A stretch of 64,000 bases of DNA from Hahellaceae bacterium (GTDB lineage Bacteria; Pseudomonadota; Gammaproteobacteria; Pseudomonadales; Oleiphilaceae). Every line of letters begins with the position of its first letter. Position 1 is the stretch's first letter. Below are positions 29,003-38,137 of this stretch, one piece after another. The notes under the pieces are model-generated. The model ran no database searches. It was not told where the DNA came from and saw nothing but the letters and a program-made list of their open reading frames with translations. A program made the translations under genes and the position numbers. Location: contig JACKOB010000004.1 of the NCBI GenBank assembly GCA_024234575.1, positions 248,001 through 312,000 on the forward strand, read 5' to 3'.

Positions 29003-31645
29003 ATGGGTAAATCTTTAGTTATTGTGGAATCACCAGCCAAAGCCAAGACTATTAATAAGTATTTGGGGTCGGATTTTATTGTCAAATCAAGTGTTGGGCA
29101 TATTAGAGACTTGCCTGTTGCAGGTGGAAAAAGTGCATCAGACCCGAAAGAAAGGGCTAAGCAGGCAGCGCTAACAAAAAAAATGTCTCCAGAAGAAAAG
29201 GCCATTTACAAACAGCGCAAGTCAAGGGATCAGTTGGTGGGGCGAATGGGTATAGATCCCGAAAATAACTGGGACGCCCGCTACGAGATTCTTCCTGGCA
29301 AAGAAAAAGTCGTTGCTGAGTTAAAAAAGATCGCCGAAAAGTCAGACACTATTTATCTGGCGACGGATTTGGATAGAGAAGGGGAAGCGATTGCCTGGCA
29401 TCTTAAGGAAGCTATTGGTGGTAGCGATGATAAATACCAGAGAGTGGTATTTAATGAGATTACAAAAAACGCCATTAAGGAGGCTTTTTCACACCCAAGC
29501 CGATTGGATCAGAACAGGGTAGATGCGCAACAGGCTCGTCGCTTTCTTGATCGCGTAGTCGGCTATATGGTGTCGCCACTGCTGTGGTCAAAAGTCGCAC
29601 GTGGCTTATCGGCCGGCAGGGTGCAATCTGTGGCAGTTCGACTAATTGTCGAGCGCGAAAGAGAGATTAGAGCTTTTATACCTGAAGAGTATTGGGAGCT
29701 GTTTGCTAATACTAATACACCAAAACAGCAAAAATTAAGGTTGCAAGTATCAAAATTTAAAGGGGCGGCATTTCGTCCTCAAGGTCAGCAGGAGACAGAG
29801 GGTCTTATGGCTGACCTTGAAAGGCAGTCATTTGTCGTTAGCGCGAGAGAGGATAAGCCTACAAGCTCGAAGCCGTCCGCACCTTTTATTACTTCCACTT
29901 TGCAGCAAGCGGCGAGCACAAGGTTAGGGTTTAGTGTTAAAAAGACGATGGGGTTGGCCCAGCGGCTCTACGAGGCTGGGTACATAACCTATATGAGAAC
30001 TGACTCAACAAATTTAAGTATTGAGGCTGTCGAGTCCTGTCGTGATCATATCGTTAAAACCTATGGTGTGAAGTATTTACCTGATAATCCAAGGTACTAT
30101 TCGAATAAGGAAGGGGCTCAGGAGGCGCATGAGGCTATTCGGCCAACTGAGGCCAAGCGTCTGGCAAAGGATATTGCGGGGCTTGAAAAAGATGCAGAGA
30201 GACTCTATGAGTTGATATGGGCACAATTTGTTGCCTGTCAAATGAATGATGCTCAATACTTAAGTTCATCGGTTGTTGTAACTGCTGGAGAGTTCGAGTT
30301 GCGTACGCGTGGCCGAATCATGAAGTTTGACGGCTATCTTAAAGCCTTACCGGCCTATTTTAAGAAGGATGATGATCTAATACTGCCAGATGTTGAAAAG
30401 GGCTCTCAGTTGCAGTTGGAGGCGTTAGATCCGAAGCAGCACTTTACCAAGCCGTCGCCTCGTTATTCTGAAGCTGCGTTAGTAAAAGAGTTAGAGAAGC
30501 AGGGAATAGGTCGCCCATCTACCTATGCTTCTATTATTTCTACGATTCAGGATCGTGGTTACGCGCGTCTTGAGAATCGCCGTTTCTATGCAGAGAAAAT
30601 GGGTGATATCGTTACGGAAAGATTGGTCGAATCGTTTTCCGATTTAATGGACTACAGCTTTACTGCGAAAATGGAAGAAAAGCTGGATGAGGTGGCAACT
30701 GGACAGCAAAAATGGAAGTCGCTGCTGGATCAGTTTTATAAAGGTTTTGTCGGGCAGTTATCAAAAGCAGAGGCGGATGCGGACTCTGGGGGTATGCGTT
30801 CAAATCAGCCGGTTCCTACCAGTTTGTCTTGCTCTGATTGTGGCAGACCAATGCAGATCAGAACAGCCAGTACCGGCGTATTCCTTGGGTGTTCGGGGTA
30901 TGCTTTGCCGCCGAAAGAACGGTGTAAAAATACAATTAACCTCGTGTCTGGGGACGAAGTGGTGCGTGCCGATGACGATGATGAGGGTGAGTCCCGCCTG
31001 TTAATGAAAAAACACCGTTGTGCCAAGTGTGGCACCGCGATGGATAGTTATTTGGTTGATGAAACCAGGAAGTTGCATATCTGCGGAAATAATCCCGAGT
31101 GTGATGGTCACGAGGTTGAGACCGGTGTTTTTAAGATCAAAGGTTATGATGGCCCGGTCCTGGAGTGCGATAAATGCGGTCAGGATATGCAGCTGAAAAC
31201 CGGCAGATTTGGAAAATACTTCGATTGCACTAACAGTGAGTGTAAAAATACTCGTAAGTTGTTGAGAAGTGGTCAGCCTGCACCCCCAAAGATGGAGCCA
31301 GTCGTCATGCCTGACCTTAAATGTGAGAAGGTTGATGATAATTACGTACTAAGAGATGGTGCTTCAGGGTTGTTTTTGGCGGCAAGTAAGTTTCCGAAGA
31401 ATCGCGAAACAAGGGCGCCGCTATTAACCGAGATTTTGCCTTTTAAGGATCAAATTGATCCTAAATATACCTTTCTTTTTAGTGGGCCCAAGAAAGACCC
31501 TGAAGGGAATCCTGCCGTGATCAGGTTTAGCAGAAAGCAGCAGGAGCAATATTTGATGAGTGAAGTTGAAGGCAAAGCAACTGGCTGGACTGCTTTTTAT
31601 ACCAATGGTAAATGGGTGCAGTCTGCAAAGGCTGCCAAAAAATAG
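29003..31645 (+). CDS. topA: DNA topoisomerase I
   Basis: Type IA topoisomerase that relaxes negative supercoils. 880 aa, typical of gammaproteobacteria. The N-terminal TOPRIM domain has [17 protein letters not shown] and the acidic [13 protein letters not shown]. The catalytic tyrosine lies in [14 protein letters not shown] (about residue 325). C-terminal zinc ribbons are visible as cysteine sets ([34 protein letters not shown]), followed by a basic, aromatic tail. The gene is monocistronic with a likely promoter just upstream. Confidence 0.97.
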   Translation: MGKSLVIVESPAKAKTINKYLGSDFIVKSSVGHIRDLPVAGGKSASDPKERAKQAALTKKMSPEEKAIYKQRKSRDQLVGRMGIDPENNWDARYEILPGKEKVVAELKKIAEKSDTIYLATDLDREGEAIAWHLKEAIGGSDDKYQRVVFNEITKNAIKEAFSHPSRLDQNRVDAQQARRFLDRVVGYMVSPLLWSKVARGLSAGRVQSVAVRLIVEREREIRAFIPEEYWELFANTNTPKQQKLRLQVSKFKGAAFRPQGQQETEGLMADLERQSFVVSAREDKPTSSKPSAPFITSTLQQAASTRLGFSVKKTMGLAQRLYEAGYITYMRTDSTNLSIEAVESCRDHIVKTYGVKYLPDNPRYYSNKEGAQEAHEAIRPTEAKRLAKDIAGLEKDAERLYELIWAQFVACQMNDAQYLSSSVVVTAGEFELRTRGRIMKFDGYLKALPAYFKKDDDLILPDVEKGSQLQLEALDPKQHFTKPSPRYSEAALVKELEKQGIGRPSTYASIISTIQDRGYARLENRRFYAEKMGDIVTERLVESFSDLMDYSFTAKMEEKLDEVATGQQKWKSLLDQFYKGFVGQLSKAEADADSGGMRSNQPVPTSLSCSDCGRPMQIRTASTGVFLGCSGYALPPKERCKNTINLVSGDEVVRADDDDEGESRLLMKKHRCAKCGTAMDSYLVDETRKLHICGNNPECDGHEVETGVFKIKGYDGPVLECDKCGQDMQLKTGRFGKYFDCTNSECKNTRKLLRSGQPAPPKMEPVVMPDLKCEKVDDNYVLRDGASGLFLAASKFPKNRETRAPLLTEILPFKDQIDPKYTFLFSGPKKDPEGNPAVIRFSRKQQEQYLMSEVEGKATGWTAFYTNGKWVQSAKAAKK

Positions 31646-31674
31646 CACTCGGGCAACTGAAGGTGTGCTTATTG

Positions 31675-31692
31675 GGCGGCGGTTAAGCCGCC
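31675..31692. terminator. GC-rich hairpin between topA and a convergent gene
   Basis: GGCGGC (31675-31680) and GCCGCC (31687-31692) form a 6-bp stem with a 6-base loop in the 61-base gap between two convergent genes. No T-run follows on either strand, so termination would be weak or would need Rho. Confidence 0.35.
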
Positions 31693-31706
31693 TGGTAGAG
31701 TGGCGT

Positions 31707-32591
31707 TTACTTTGCCTTACTCTCTAGTCTGGCAAGCAGGCTGGAGGTGTCCCAGCGTCCCCCGCCCAAAGATTGAACTTCTCCGTAAAGTTGATCAACA
31801 ATCGCCGTAATGGGTAGGGAGGCGCCGATTTGTCGCGCTTCGTTCAGGCATATGGCGAGGTCTTTACGCATGAGATCTACTGCGAAACCGTGATTATAAT
31901 CGCCACTTATCATGGTTTTGTGCCTGTTTTCCATTTGCCAGCTTTGCGCGGCGCCTTTTGAAATTACGTCGATTACCCGTTGAGGGTCGAGTCCGGCTAG
32001 TTGTGCAAAATGAATGCTTTCGGAAAGCCCTTCAATCAGGCCGGCGATGGCAATCTGATTTACCATTTTTGTCAACTGCCCGCTACCGCTTGGGCCCATT
32101 AGCTGATAAAACCTCCCATAGCAATTCAGGATTCCCTTGCAGGCGTTAAAGGTTGCCTCTTCGCCGCCACACATGATCGTCAGCTGCCCGTTTATTGCCC
32201 CTTGCTCGCCACCAGAGACAGGTGCGTCCAAAAAGCACTGTCCATTAAGCCTGGCTGCTTCATTGATCTCTCTGGCAATGTTTGCTGATGCTGTCGTATG
32301 GTCAATGAAAATGGTTTTTTCGGGGCAGTTTTTCAGTAGTCCATTAGGGTCGAGGTAGACAGATCGCAAATCGTTGTCGTTGCCAATACAGGTTATGACA
32401 TATTTGGCTGATTGGCAGGCTTTGATTAGATCGGTATGGTGCGAGCTTTGGTATTCACTCGCCCATTCGGTGGCTCTGGATGAGGTTCGATTATATGCGG
32501 TGACGGTGTGACCGTTTTTGCAAAGGTGTCCGGCCATTGGGTATCCCATAACGCCCAGGCCAATAAAGGTTATGCTGTGCTTATTGCTCAT
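31707..32591 (-). CDS. 3-hydroxyisobutyrate dehydrogenase-family NAD(P)-dependent oxidoreductase
   Basis: 294 aa beta-hydroxyacid dehydrogenase. The N-terminal FIGLGVMGYPMAGHLCKNG is the family NAD-binding signature. DAPVSGGEQGAINGQLTIMCGG is the substrate-binding segment and the catalytic lysine is in LTKMVNQIAIAG (about residue 170). Candidate substrates are 3-hydroxyisobutyrate, tartronate semialdehyde/glycerate or succinic semialdehyde derivatives; sequence alone does not decide. It follows gltA on the same strand but is separated from it by a terminator. Confidence 0.9.
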   Translation of the reverse strand: MSNKHSITFIGLGVMGYPMAGHLCKNGHTVTAYNRTSSRATEWASEYQSSHHTDLIKACQSAKYVITCIGNDNDLRSVYLDPNGLLKNCPEKTIFIDHTTASANIAREINEAARLNGQCFLDAPVSGGEQGAINGQLTIMCGGEEATFNACKGILNCYGRFYQLMGPSGSGQLTKMVNQIAIAGLIEGLSESIHFAQLAGLDPQRVIDVISKGAAQSWQMENRHKTMISGDYNHGFAVDLMRKDLAICLNEARQIGASLPITAIVDQLYGEVQSLGGGRWDTSSLLARLESKAK

Positions 32592-32603
32592 AAAAGCTCC
32601 AGT

Positions 32604-32628
32604 AGAAAAAAGGGCCTCGTTGAGGCCC
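32604..32628 (-). terminator. Intrinsic terminator after gltA
   Basis: On the minus strand, GGGCCTC pairs with GAGGCCC (32612-32628) around a short loop, followed by TTTTTT. It lies 11 bases beyond the gltA stop. Confidence 0.88.
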
Positions 32629-32638
32629 TTGGTTCTTG

Positions 32639-33913
32639 CTATTTCTTAGGATAGTCTCTGGCGGTGTAGCCTTTGTAAAGTTGGCGTGGTCTGCCGATTC
32701 TGTAGCTGCCACCTATCATTTCATTCCAGTTGGCGAACCACCCAATGGTTCGCGACATGGCAAAAATAACTGTAAACATTGAAACAGGGATGCCAATAGC
32801 CTTGAGGATAATGCCTGAGTAAAAGTCAACGTTCGGGTACAGTTTGCGCTTAACAAAATATTCGTCTTCAAGGGCGATTTGCTCAAGCTTCTTAGCAATT
32901 TTCAGTAGTGGATCATCTTCCAAGCCAAGCTCTTCCAGAACTTCATTGCAGGTTTGGCGCATAACTTTTGCACGTGGGTCGAAGTTTCTGTAGACCCTGT
33001 GTCCAAAGCCCATCAGTCTAAACGGATCGTCTTTGTCTTTTGCTTTGGCAATGAACTCGGGGATGCGACTTTCGTCTCCTATTTCTTCAAGCATAGTCAG
33101 TACGGCTTCATTGGCGCCGCCGTGTGCAGGGCCCCAGAGTGCAGCGATGCCGGATGCGATGCAGGCAAATGGGTTTGCTCCGGTAGAGCCCGCCAGCCTT
33201 ACTGTTGAGGTGGATGCGTTCTGTTCGTGGTCAGCATGGAGTAAAAATATTCTGTCCATTGCTTTCGCCAGTGTTTTGCTTACTTTGTATTCTTCGCAAG
33301 GTGTTCCGAACATCATGTGCAGGAAGTTTTCTGCATAGTTCAGGTCGTTGCGGGGGTACATGAACGGTTGGCCCATAGAGTACTTGTAACACATCGAAGC
33401 GATTGTTGGCATCTTTGCCATTAACCTGAAGGCTGCGATCTCTCGATGCTCTTGATCTGAAAAGTCCATGGTGTCGTGATAGAAGGCAGAAAGCGCTCCA
33501 ACAACGCCACACATGATGGCCATGGGATGTGCATCTCTTCTGAAACCGTTAAAGAAATGTGTCATCTGGTCGTGAATCATTGTGTGATTCTTGACAGTGT
33601 CACGGAATTTCTTGCTTTCTTCCGGTGTAGGAAGCTCGCCATGTAACAACAAGAAACAGGTCTCGAGGTAATCTGAACTTTCTGCAAGCTGTTCAATTGG
33701 GTAGCCCCGGTGCAGCAGAATCCCTTTTTCACCGTCGATATAGGTGATCTGAGATTCGCAGGATGCTGTTGACATAAAGCCGGGATCGAAGGTTAAAACT
33801 CCTTCTGCAGATAAGCCTCTTACATCAATAACATCTGGGCCGTCAGTCCCAGAATACACTGGCAAATCAAAGGTTTTTCCATCGACCGTTAACTGTGCTT
33901 TTTTGTCAGACAT
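32639..33913 (-). CDS. gltA: Citrate synthase (type II)
   Basis: 424 aa, the length of the NADH-sensitive hexameric Gram-negative enzyme. Active-site regions are visible: [11 protein letters not shown] (first histidine), [15 protein letters not shown] (second histidine) and the Asp-containing [15 protein letters not shown]. It condenses acetyl-CoA with oxaloacetate, feeding the TCA genes divergent from it. GGAG precedes the ATG at 33913. The minus-strand promoter at 34172-34199 would give a leader of about 250 bases. Confidence 0.98.
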   Translation of the reverse strand: MSDKKAQLTVDGKTFDLPVYSGTDGPDVIDVRGLSAEGVLTFDPGFMSTASCESQITYIDGEKGILLHRGYPIEQLAESSDYLETCFLLLHGELPTPEESKKFRDTVKNHTMIHDQMTHFFNGFRRDAHPMAIMCGVVGALSAFYHDTMDFSDQEHREIAAFRLMAKMPTIASMCYKYSMGQPFMYPRNDLNYAENFLHMMFGTPCEEYKVSKTLAKAMDRIFLLHADHEQNASTSTVRLAGSTGANPFACIASGIAALWGPAHGGANEAVLTMLEEIGDESRIPEFIAKAKDKDDPFRLMGFGHRVYRNFDPRAKVMRQTCNEVLEELGLEDDPLLKIAKKLEQIALEDEYFVKRKLYPNVDFYSGIILKAIGIPVSMFTVIFAMSRTIGWFANWNEMIGGSYRIGRPRQLYKGYTARDYPKK

Positions 33914-34171
33914 GGTGTTCTCCTATCAAACAGATATTTCGCTGCAGTATCTTTCGGATTGCATTTTTGCAGATCGCCTAAATCTTTTCATTCTTCAATT
34001 GCTCTGGCAATTTTTGATGTAGTAGAGGGCATCCTTAATTACGCAGCTTACGATTGTTTTCCCGATATCTGTCTAGTTTAGTAGACAAATCCATGCATAG
34101 CTCTGCCTCGTAAGCACTTTAATGCACAAATTTCATCAGGATAAGTGGTTTGTTACCATCAAAGGTCGTCA

Positions 34172-34199
34172 ACTATATTGAGTAAGCTGATTTTGTCAA
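34172..34199 (-). promoter_or_regulatory. Probable gltA promoter
   Basis: On the minus strand, a perfect TTGACA (34194-34199), a 16-base spacer and TATAGT (34172-34177). It points toward gltA. Confidence 0.6.
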
Positions 34200-34309
34200 T
34201 GAAGACGGAGCAAAACGCTGAAATTAGTTGCTTTGCCGTATGTTTTTTGTGCAGGGTGTTGTGGCCTTAATGGTGCATGCAGGTATGTGTGTCGATTATA
34301 TTAAGATAT

Positions 34310-34338
34310 TTGTAATTTACCTTAGCTGACCCTATAAT
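34310..34338 (+). promoter_or_regulatory. Probable sdhCDAB promoter
   Basis: TTGTAA (34310-34315), a 17-base spacer and a perfect TATAAT (34333-34338), on the plus strand and pointing at sdhC. The start codon is about 290 bases further on. Confidence 0.6.
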
Positions 34339-34632
34339 CCCGTACCCGGAATCGCCTGCAATCTCGCACGTTTGGCGGGGTTGTCTGTGAATGGCATTAG
34401 TGACTATGGCAGATGGTATATCTGTGGTGGTTGGGGTTGTGTTGCGATAACCGATTGCGAGAGCAGTACTATGCTTTTCGACCGTCAGCAAAGCCTTTTC
34501 TTTTTTGACTGCAGGGTAGTTGTGCACCTTGTTTAGAGAAGAAAGTCTGGACCGAGGCTTGTGGCTATTCTTTTCTTTGAGCACTTCCAATTAACTTGCC
34601 CGAGCCGGGCCTCAGTAGAGTGTGAAAGAGCT

Positions 34633-35007
34633 GTGAATAAAAAGAGACCAGTTAATTTAGATCTTACCCAATTCAGATTTCCCCTTCCGGCAATAACGTC
34701 GATTATCCATCGTGTAAGCGGTGTAATTCTGTTTGTTGCTGTCGCCTTTCTTATGTGGGCGTTGCAGGGATCTCTTGAAAGCCCGGAGTCTTTTGCTCAG
34801 GTAAAAGAATCCATGAGCGGTTTTTTTGCCAAGCTAATAACATGGGGAATTGTTTCCGCGCTCCTGTACCACCTTGTGGCGGGTTGCAAGCATCTCTTAA
34901 TGGATATTGGTATTGGTGAGACCCTTGAAGGCGGCGTGTTAGGTGCGAAAGTCACACTAGCCGTTTCGGTTGTATTGATTCTTTTTGCAGGAGTAGCCGT
35001 ATGGTAG
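34633..35007 (+). CDS. sdhC: Succinate dehydrogenase cytochrome b556 subunit
   Basis: Membrane anchor subunit of complex II. I start at GTG 34633 (VNKKRPVNLDLTQFRFPLPA), which gives 124 aa and the conserved family N-terminus. A longer frame from 34561 adds 24 unsupported residues. There are three membrane helices. The heme b ligand histidine lies in LLYHLVAGCKHLLMDIG. The stop overlaps the sdhD start by 7 bases. First gene of sdhCDAB. Confidence 0.94.
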   Translation: MNKKRPVNLDLTQFRFPLPAITSIIHRVSGVILFVAVAFLMWALQGSLESPESFAQVKESMSGFFAKLITWGIVSALLYHLVAGCKHLLMDIGIGETLEGGVLGAKVTLAVSVVLILFAGVAVW

Positions 35008-35348
35008 CCAGCGTTACGAGTTTAGGTAGAAGTGGTGTTTATGACTGGTTGGTGCAAAGGGTTTCTGCGATTGTCCTAGCTGTCTATTTTGTTTTTTTGT
35101 TGGGTTTTTTTGCGTTCTCTTCTGAGATTACCTATGAGATCTGGAAAGGGTTGTTCAGTCAGGGCTGGATGAAGATCTTTTCTCTGATGGCTTTAGCAGC
35201 GCTGGGTGCTCATGCTTGGGTTGGTATGTGGACGGTCTCCACTGATTATCTTAAGAATGGTGTAACACGTTTTATTTTTCAGGCGGTCTGCGGGGGCACG
35301 ATGTTTGTGTATTTCGTTTGGGGCGTGCAGATTCTTTGGGGGTTGTAA
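35001..35348 (+). CDS. sdhD: Succinate dehydrogenase hydrophobic membrane anchor subunit
   Basis: 115 aa with three transmembrane helices. LGAHAWVGMWTVSTDYLKN carries the histidine that co-ligates heme b with SdhC and the quinone-site tyrosine/aspartate. It anchors SdhAB to the inner membrane and completes the ubiquinone site. The ATG at 35001 overlaps the end of sdhC, indicating coupled translation. The gap to sdhA is 3 bases. Confidence 0.95.
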   Translation: MVASVTSLGRSGVYDWLVQRVSAIVLAVYFVFLLGFFAFSSEITYEIWKGLFSQGWMKIFSLMALAALGAHAWVGMWTVSTDYLKNGVTRFIFQAVCGGTMFVYFVWGVQILWGL

Positions 35349-35351
35349 TAG

Positions 35352-37124
35352 ATGGCTAATTTAAGAACTTTGACGTATGACGCCATTGTTGTAGGTGGTG
35401 GTGGTGCTGGTATGAGAGCGGCACTTCAGCTAACGGAATCTGGTGTCAAAACGGCATGTGTTACCAAAGTGTTTCCCACTCGTTCACACACAGTATCTGC
35501 ACAAGGCGGAATAACCTGCGCGATTGCCAGTGCTGATCCCAATGATGATTGGCGTTGGCACATGTATGATACTGTCAAAGGGTCGGACTATATCGGTGAT
35601 CAGGACGCCATAGAATATATGTGCTCCGTTGGCCCTCAGGCTGTTTTCGAGTTAGAACATATGGGGTTGCCCTTTTCTAGAACTGAAACTGGTCGTATCT
35701 ATCAGCGTCCATTTGGCGGTCAGTCAAAGGATTATGGTAAAGGTGGGCAGGCAGCGAGAACTTGTGCTGCGGCAGATCGTACAGGTCATGCTTTGTTGCA
35801 CACTTTGTATCAAGCCAACCTGAAAGGCGGCACTACTTTTTTAAACGAATGGTATGCCGTTGATTTGGTTAAGAACAAGAAGAATGCTGTTGTTGGTGTT
35901 GTAGCGATCTGCATCGAGACTGGTGAGACTGTCTATATAAAATGTAAGGCAACGGTTATTGCGACTGGCGGTGCTGGAAGAATCTATGCATCAACCACTA
36001 ATGCTCTGATTAATACTGGCGATGGTGTTGGCATGGCGTTACGTGCCGGTTTCCCTGCTCAGGATATGGAAATGTGGCAGTTTCACCCTACAGGAATCGC
36101 GGGCGCTGGCGTTCTCGTAACTGAAGGGTGTCGAGGTGAAGGCGGTTATTTAATTAACTGCGAGGGTGAGAGATTTATGGAGCGTTATGCTCCAAACGCA
36201 AAAGATCTTGCCGGTCGTGATGTGGTTGCTCGTTCGATGGTGTTGGAAATACTCGAAGGTCGTGGCTGCGGTCCAGAGAAAGATCATGTTCTGTTGAAGC
36301 TTGATCACCTTGGTGAAGAGACTCTGAATTTAAGATTGCCAGGTATTTGCGAGCTGTCTAAGACTTTTGCTCACGTAGACCCGGTTAAAGAGCCAGTGCC
36401 AGTGGTGCCGACTTGCCATTACATGATGGGTGGTATCCCTACTAATGTAGGTGGGCAGGCGATAACGCAAAATGAAGATGGCGTGGACTCAATAGTTGCG
36501 GGCTTGTATGCCTGTGGTGAAGCGGCTTGCGTTTCAGTACATGGCGCCAATCGACTGGGTGGAAACTCATTGCTTGATCTCGTGGTCTTTGGTCGCGCCG
36601 CAGGCTTGCATATTGAGCGTGCATTACGGGAAGGTTTCGAGACGGATGACGCAACAGAAGCTGATATTGATGCTGCTGTGGCACGCCTTGATAGACTGAA
36701 CAAGTCTACCTCAGGTGAGAAAGTCGCTGATGTACGTAAAGATCTGCAAAATACCATGCAGCTTTATTTTGGTGTTTTCAGAGAAGGCGAAAGCATGCAA
36801 AAGGGTCTGAAGCTTCTTGATGAAATAGGAAAGCGTATCGGTAATCTCTATCTGGAAGATAAGAGTCAGGCGTTCAACACGGCACGAATTGAAGCCCTTG
36901 AGCTTGAGAATTTATTCGAAATCGCTTATGCAACGGCAGTGTCTGCGGAGGTTCGTAAGGAGTCTCGTGGCGCGCACGCCCGTAATGACTTTACCGAGCG
37001 AGATGACGAGAACTGGTTGAAACACTCATTGTATTTCCCTGCTGACAAGCGTGTTGGTAAGCGTGATGTAAATTTTGCGCCTAAAACCGTTGAAGCTTTC
37101 CCACCCAAAACCAGAACATACTAA
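35352..37124 (+). CDS. sdhA: Succinate dehydrogenase flavoprotein subunit
   Basis: 590 aa. FAD-binding [15 protein letters not shown] lies near residue 14. The histidine that carries covalent FAD is in [11 protein letters not shown]. Active-site stretches [22 protein letters not shown] and [19 protein letters not shown] are intact. It oxidises succinate to fumarate and passes electrons to SdhB. Third gene of the operon, almost abutting sdhD. Confidence 0.98.
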   Translation: MANLRTLTYDAIVVGGGGAGMRAALQLTESGVKTACVTKVFPTRSHTVSAQGGITCAIASADPNDDWRWHMYDTVKGSDYIGDQDAIEYMCSVGPQAVFELEHMGLPFSRTETGRIYQRPFGGQSKDYGKGGQAARTCAAADRTGHALLHTLYQANLKGGTTFLNEWYAVDLVKNKKNAVVGVVAICIETGETVYIKCKATVIATGGAGRIYASTTNALINTGDGVGMALRAGFPAQDMEMWQFHPTGIAGAGVLVTEGCRGEGGYLINCEGERFMERYAPNAKDLAGRDVVARSMVLEILEGRGCGPEKDHVLLKLDHLGEETLNLRLPGICELSKTFAHVDPVKEPVPVVPTCHYMMGGIPTNVGGQAITQNEDGVDSIVAGLYACGEAACVSVHGANRLGGNSLLDLVVFGRAAGLHIERALREGFETDDATEADIDAAVARLDRLNKSTSGEKVADVRKDLQNTMQLYFGVFREGESMQKGLKLLDEIGKRIGNLYLEDKSQAFNTARIEALELENLFEIAYATAVSAEVRKESRGAHARNDFTERDDENWLKHSLYFPADKRVGKRDVNFAPKTVEAFPPKTRTY

Positions 37125-37135
37125 GCGAGGTAGCC

Positions 37136-37840
37136 ATGTTAGTCAGCGTATATCGTTATAATCCTGATAAGGACGAAGCGCCTTTCATGCAGGATATCGA
37201 AGTAAATATACCTGAAGGCAGAGACCTGATGGTGTTGGATGTTTTGGGCTTGATAAAGGAAATAGACCCATCTGTAGCCTATAGACGGGCTTGCAGGGAA
37301 GGTGTTTGTGGTTCTGATGGGCTGAACATGAATGGTCGTAATGGATTAGCCTGTATTACGCCTATGTCTGAGGTGGTCAAAAATAATAAACTGGTAATTC
37401 GGCCTCTGCCGGGGTTGCCGGTGATTCGTGACCTCGTTGTTGATATGGGTATGTTCTATAAGCAGTATGAGAAAATAAAACCGTACTTGCTGAATGATAC
37501 TCCCCCGCCTGCAATTGAGCGTCTTCAGTCTCTTGAAGATAGGGATAAGCTGGATGGGTTGTACGAATGTATTTTATGTGCATGTTGCTCCACTGCCTGT
37601 CCATCGTTTTGGTGGAATCCAGACAAATTTGTTGGCCCTTCCGGCTTGCTGCAAGCGTATCGATTCTTAATTGATAGTCGTGACACAGCGACTGCAGAGC
37701 GTTTGGCTGAGCTTGATGATCCTTTTAGTGTATTCCGTTGCAGAGGCATAATGAACTGCGTAAGCGTTTGCCCTAAAGGTCTGAATCCAACAAAGGCAAT
37801 AGGCCATATCAGAAATATGCTATTGCAAAGGGCAACCTAA
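37136..37840 (+). CDS. sdhB: Succinate dehydrogenase iron-sulfur subunit
   Basis: 234 aa. An N-terminal plant-type ferredoxin domain has the 2Fe-2S cysteines in CREGVCGSDGLNMNG and the following GLAC. The C-terminal domain has two cysteine sets, ECILCACCSTACP and CRGIMNCVSVCPKGLNP, for the 4Fe-4S and 3Fe-4S clusters. It carries electrons from SdhA to ubiquinone. Last gene of sdhCDAB; the suc operon starts after a 297-base gap. Confidence 0.98.
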   Translation: MLVSVYRYNPDKDEAPFMQDIEVNIPEGRDLMVLDVLGLIKEIDPSVAYRRACREGVCGSDGLNMNGRNGLACITPMSEVVKNNKLVIRPLPGLPVIRDLVVDMGMFYKQYEKIKPYLLNDTPPPAIERLQSLEDRDKLDGLYECILCACCSTACPSFWWNPDKFVGPSGLLQAYRFLIDSRDTATAERLAELDDPFSVFRCRGIMNCVSVCPKGLNPTKAIGHIRNMLLQRAT

Positions 37841-37872
37841 TAAACCATGCATTAGACTACCATTAAGTATAG

Positions 37873-37901
37873 GTCACAGTTTTTTAAAAAGGGTCTATAC
37901 T
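37873..37901 (+). promoter_or_regulatory. Probable sucAB-lpd promoter
   Basis: GTCACA (37873-37878), a 17-base spacer and TATACT (37896-37901). The predicted transcript would start near 37908, just before the first large hairpin of the sucA leader. Confidence 0.45.
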
Positions 37902-37907
37902 TTTTTG

Positions 37908-38137
37908 ATGAATCTGGTCGGTTCGCACTTTCTTTTATCCTGAGAGTGCGAACAGTTCAGCTGAGGGAACTACACCGGCCCAAAAAGCCATTGTGTAGTT
38001 TGCTGGTAAAAAAACCACAGGGAAGCGGGTAACACCCGTGCAATCGGTGGGGCAGCCGTCATCAAGAGATTTTTTTTTGCTACGACTCGCCACTCTAGTA
38101 CCGAGTGCCCCTTTAATTTTATTAAGGCGAGTTTTAC
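37908..38137 (+). promoter_or_regulatory. Structured 5' leader of sucA, candidate cis-regulatory RNA
   Basis: About 230 bases with nested, mostly perfect stems. Stem 1: 37921-37932 with 37942-37953 (12 bp, one G-U, 9-base loop). Stem 2: AACTACAC 37968-37975 with GTGTAGTT 37993-38000, enclosing GGC/GCC. Stem 3: CGGGT 38026-38030 with ACCCG 38034-38038. Stem 4: ACTCGCC 38085-38091 with GGCGAGT 38126-38132, which covers the AAGGCGAG Shine-Dalgarno. An alternative pairing, ACTCG 38085-38089 with CGAGT 38102-38106, would release it. Cis-regulatory RNAs upstream of sucA (sucA and sucA-II motifs) are known in proteobacteria; membership of this leader is my inference. Confidence 0.5.

Larger units (their letters stand above)
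33914..34632. promoter_or_regulatory. Divergent gltA / sdhC control region
   Basis: 719 bases separating the two TCA transcription units. It contains one good promoter on each strand (listed separately) about 110 bases apart, leaving leaders of about 250 bases for gltA and about 290 bases for sdhC. A minus-strand frame at 34267-34590 has no recognisable protein character and I treat it as chance. Candidate regulator sites cannot be named from sequence. Confidence 0.6.

Noticed and set aside
34540..34560. RNase P-like GAAGAAAGTCTGGACCGAGG string
   Set aside because: Only the opening resembles RNase P RNA; the remaining conserved regions are absent.
34267..34590. 107-codon minus-strand frame in the gltA/sdhC region
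   Set aside because: No domain-like character, overlaps the predicted sdh promoter, no clear ribosome binding site.
34561..34632. Upstream extension of sdhC from 34561
   Set aside because: The extra 24 residues are not found in SdhC proteins; GTG 34633 gives the conserved N-terminus.
38015..38075. Cobalamin-riboswitch-like GGGAA...GGTG...GC pattern in the sucA leader
   Set aside because: Order of conserved boxes does not match and no B12 box is present; resemblance judged accidental.
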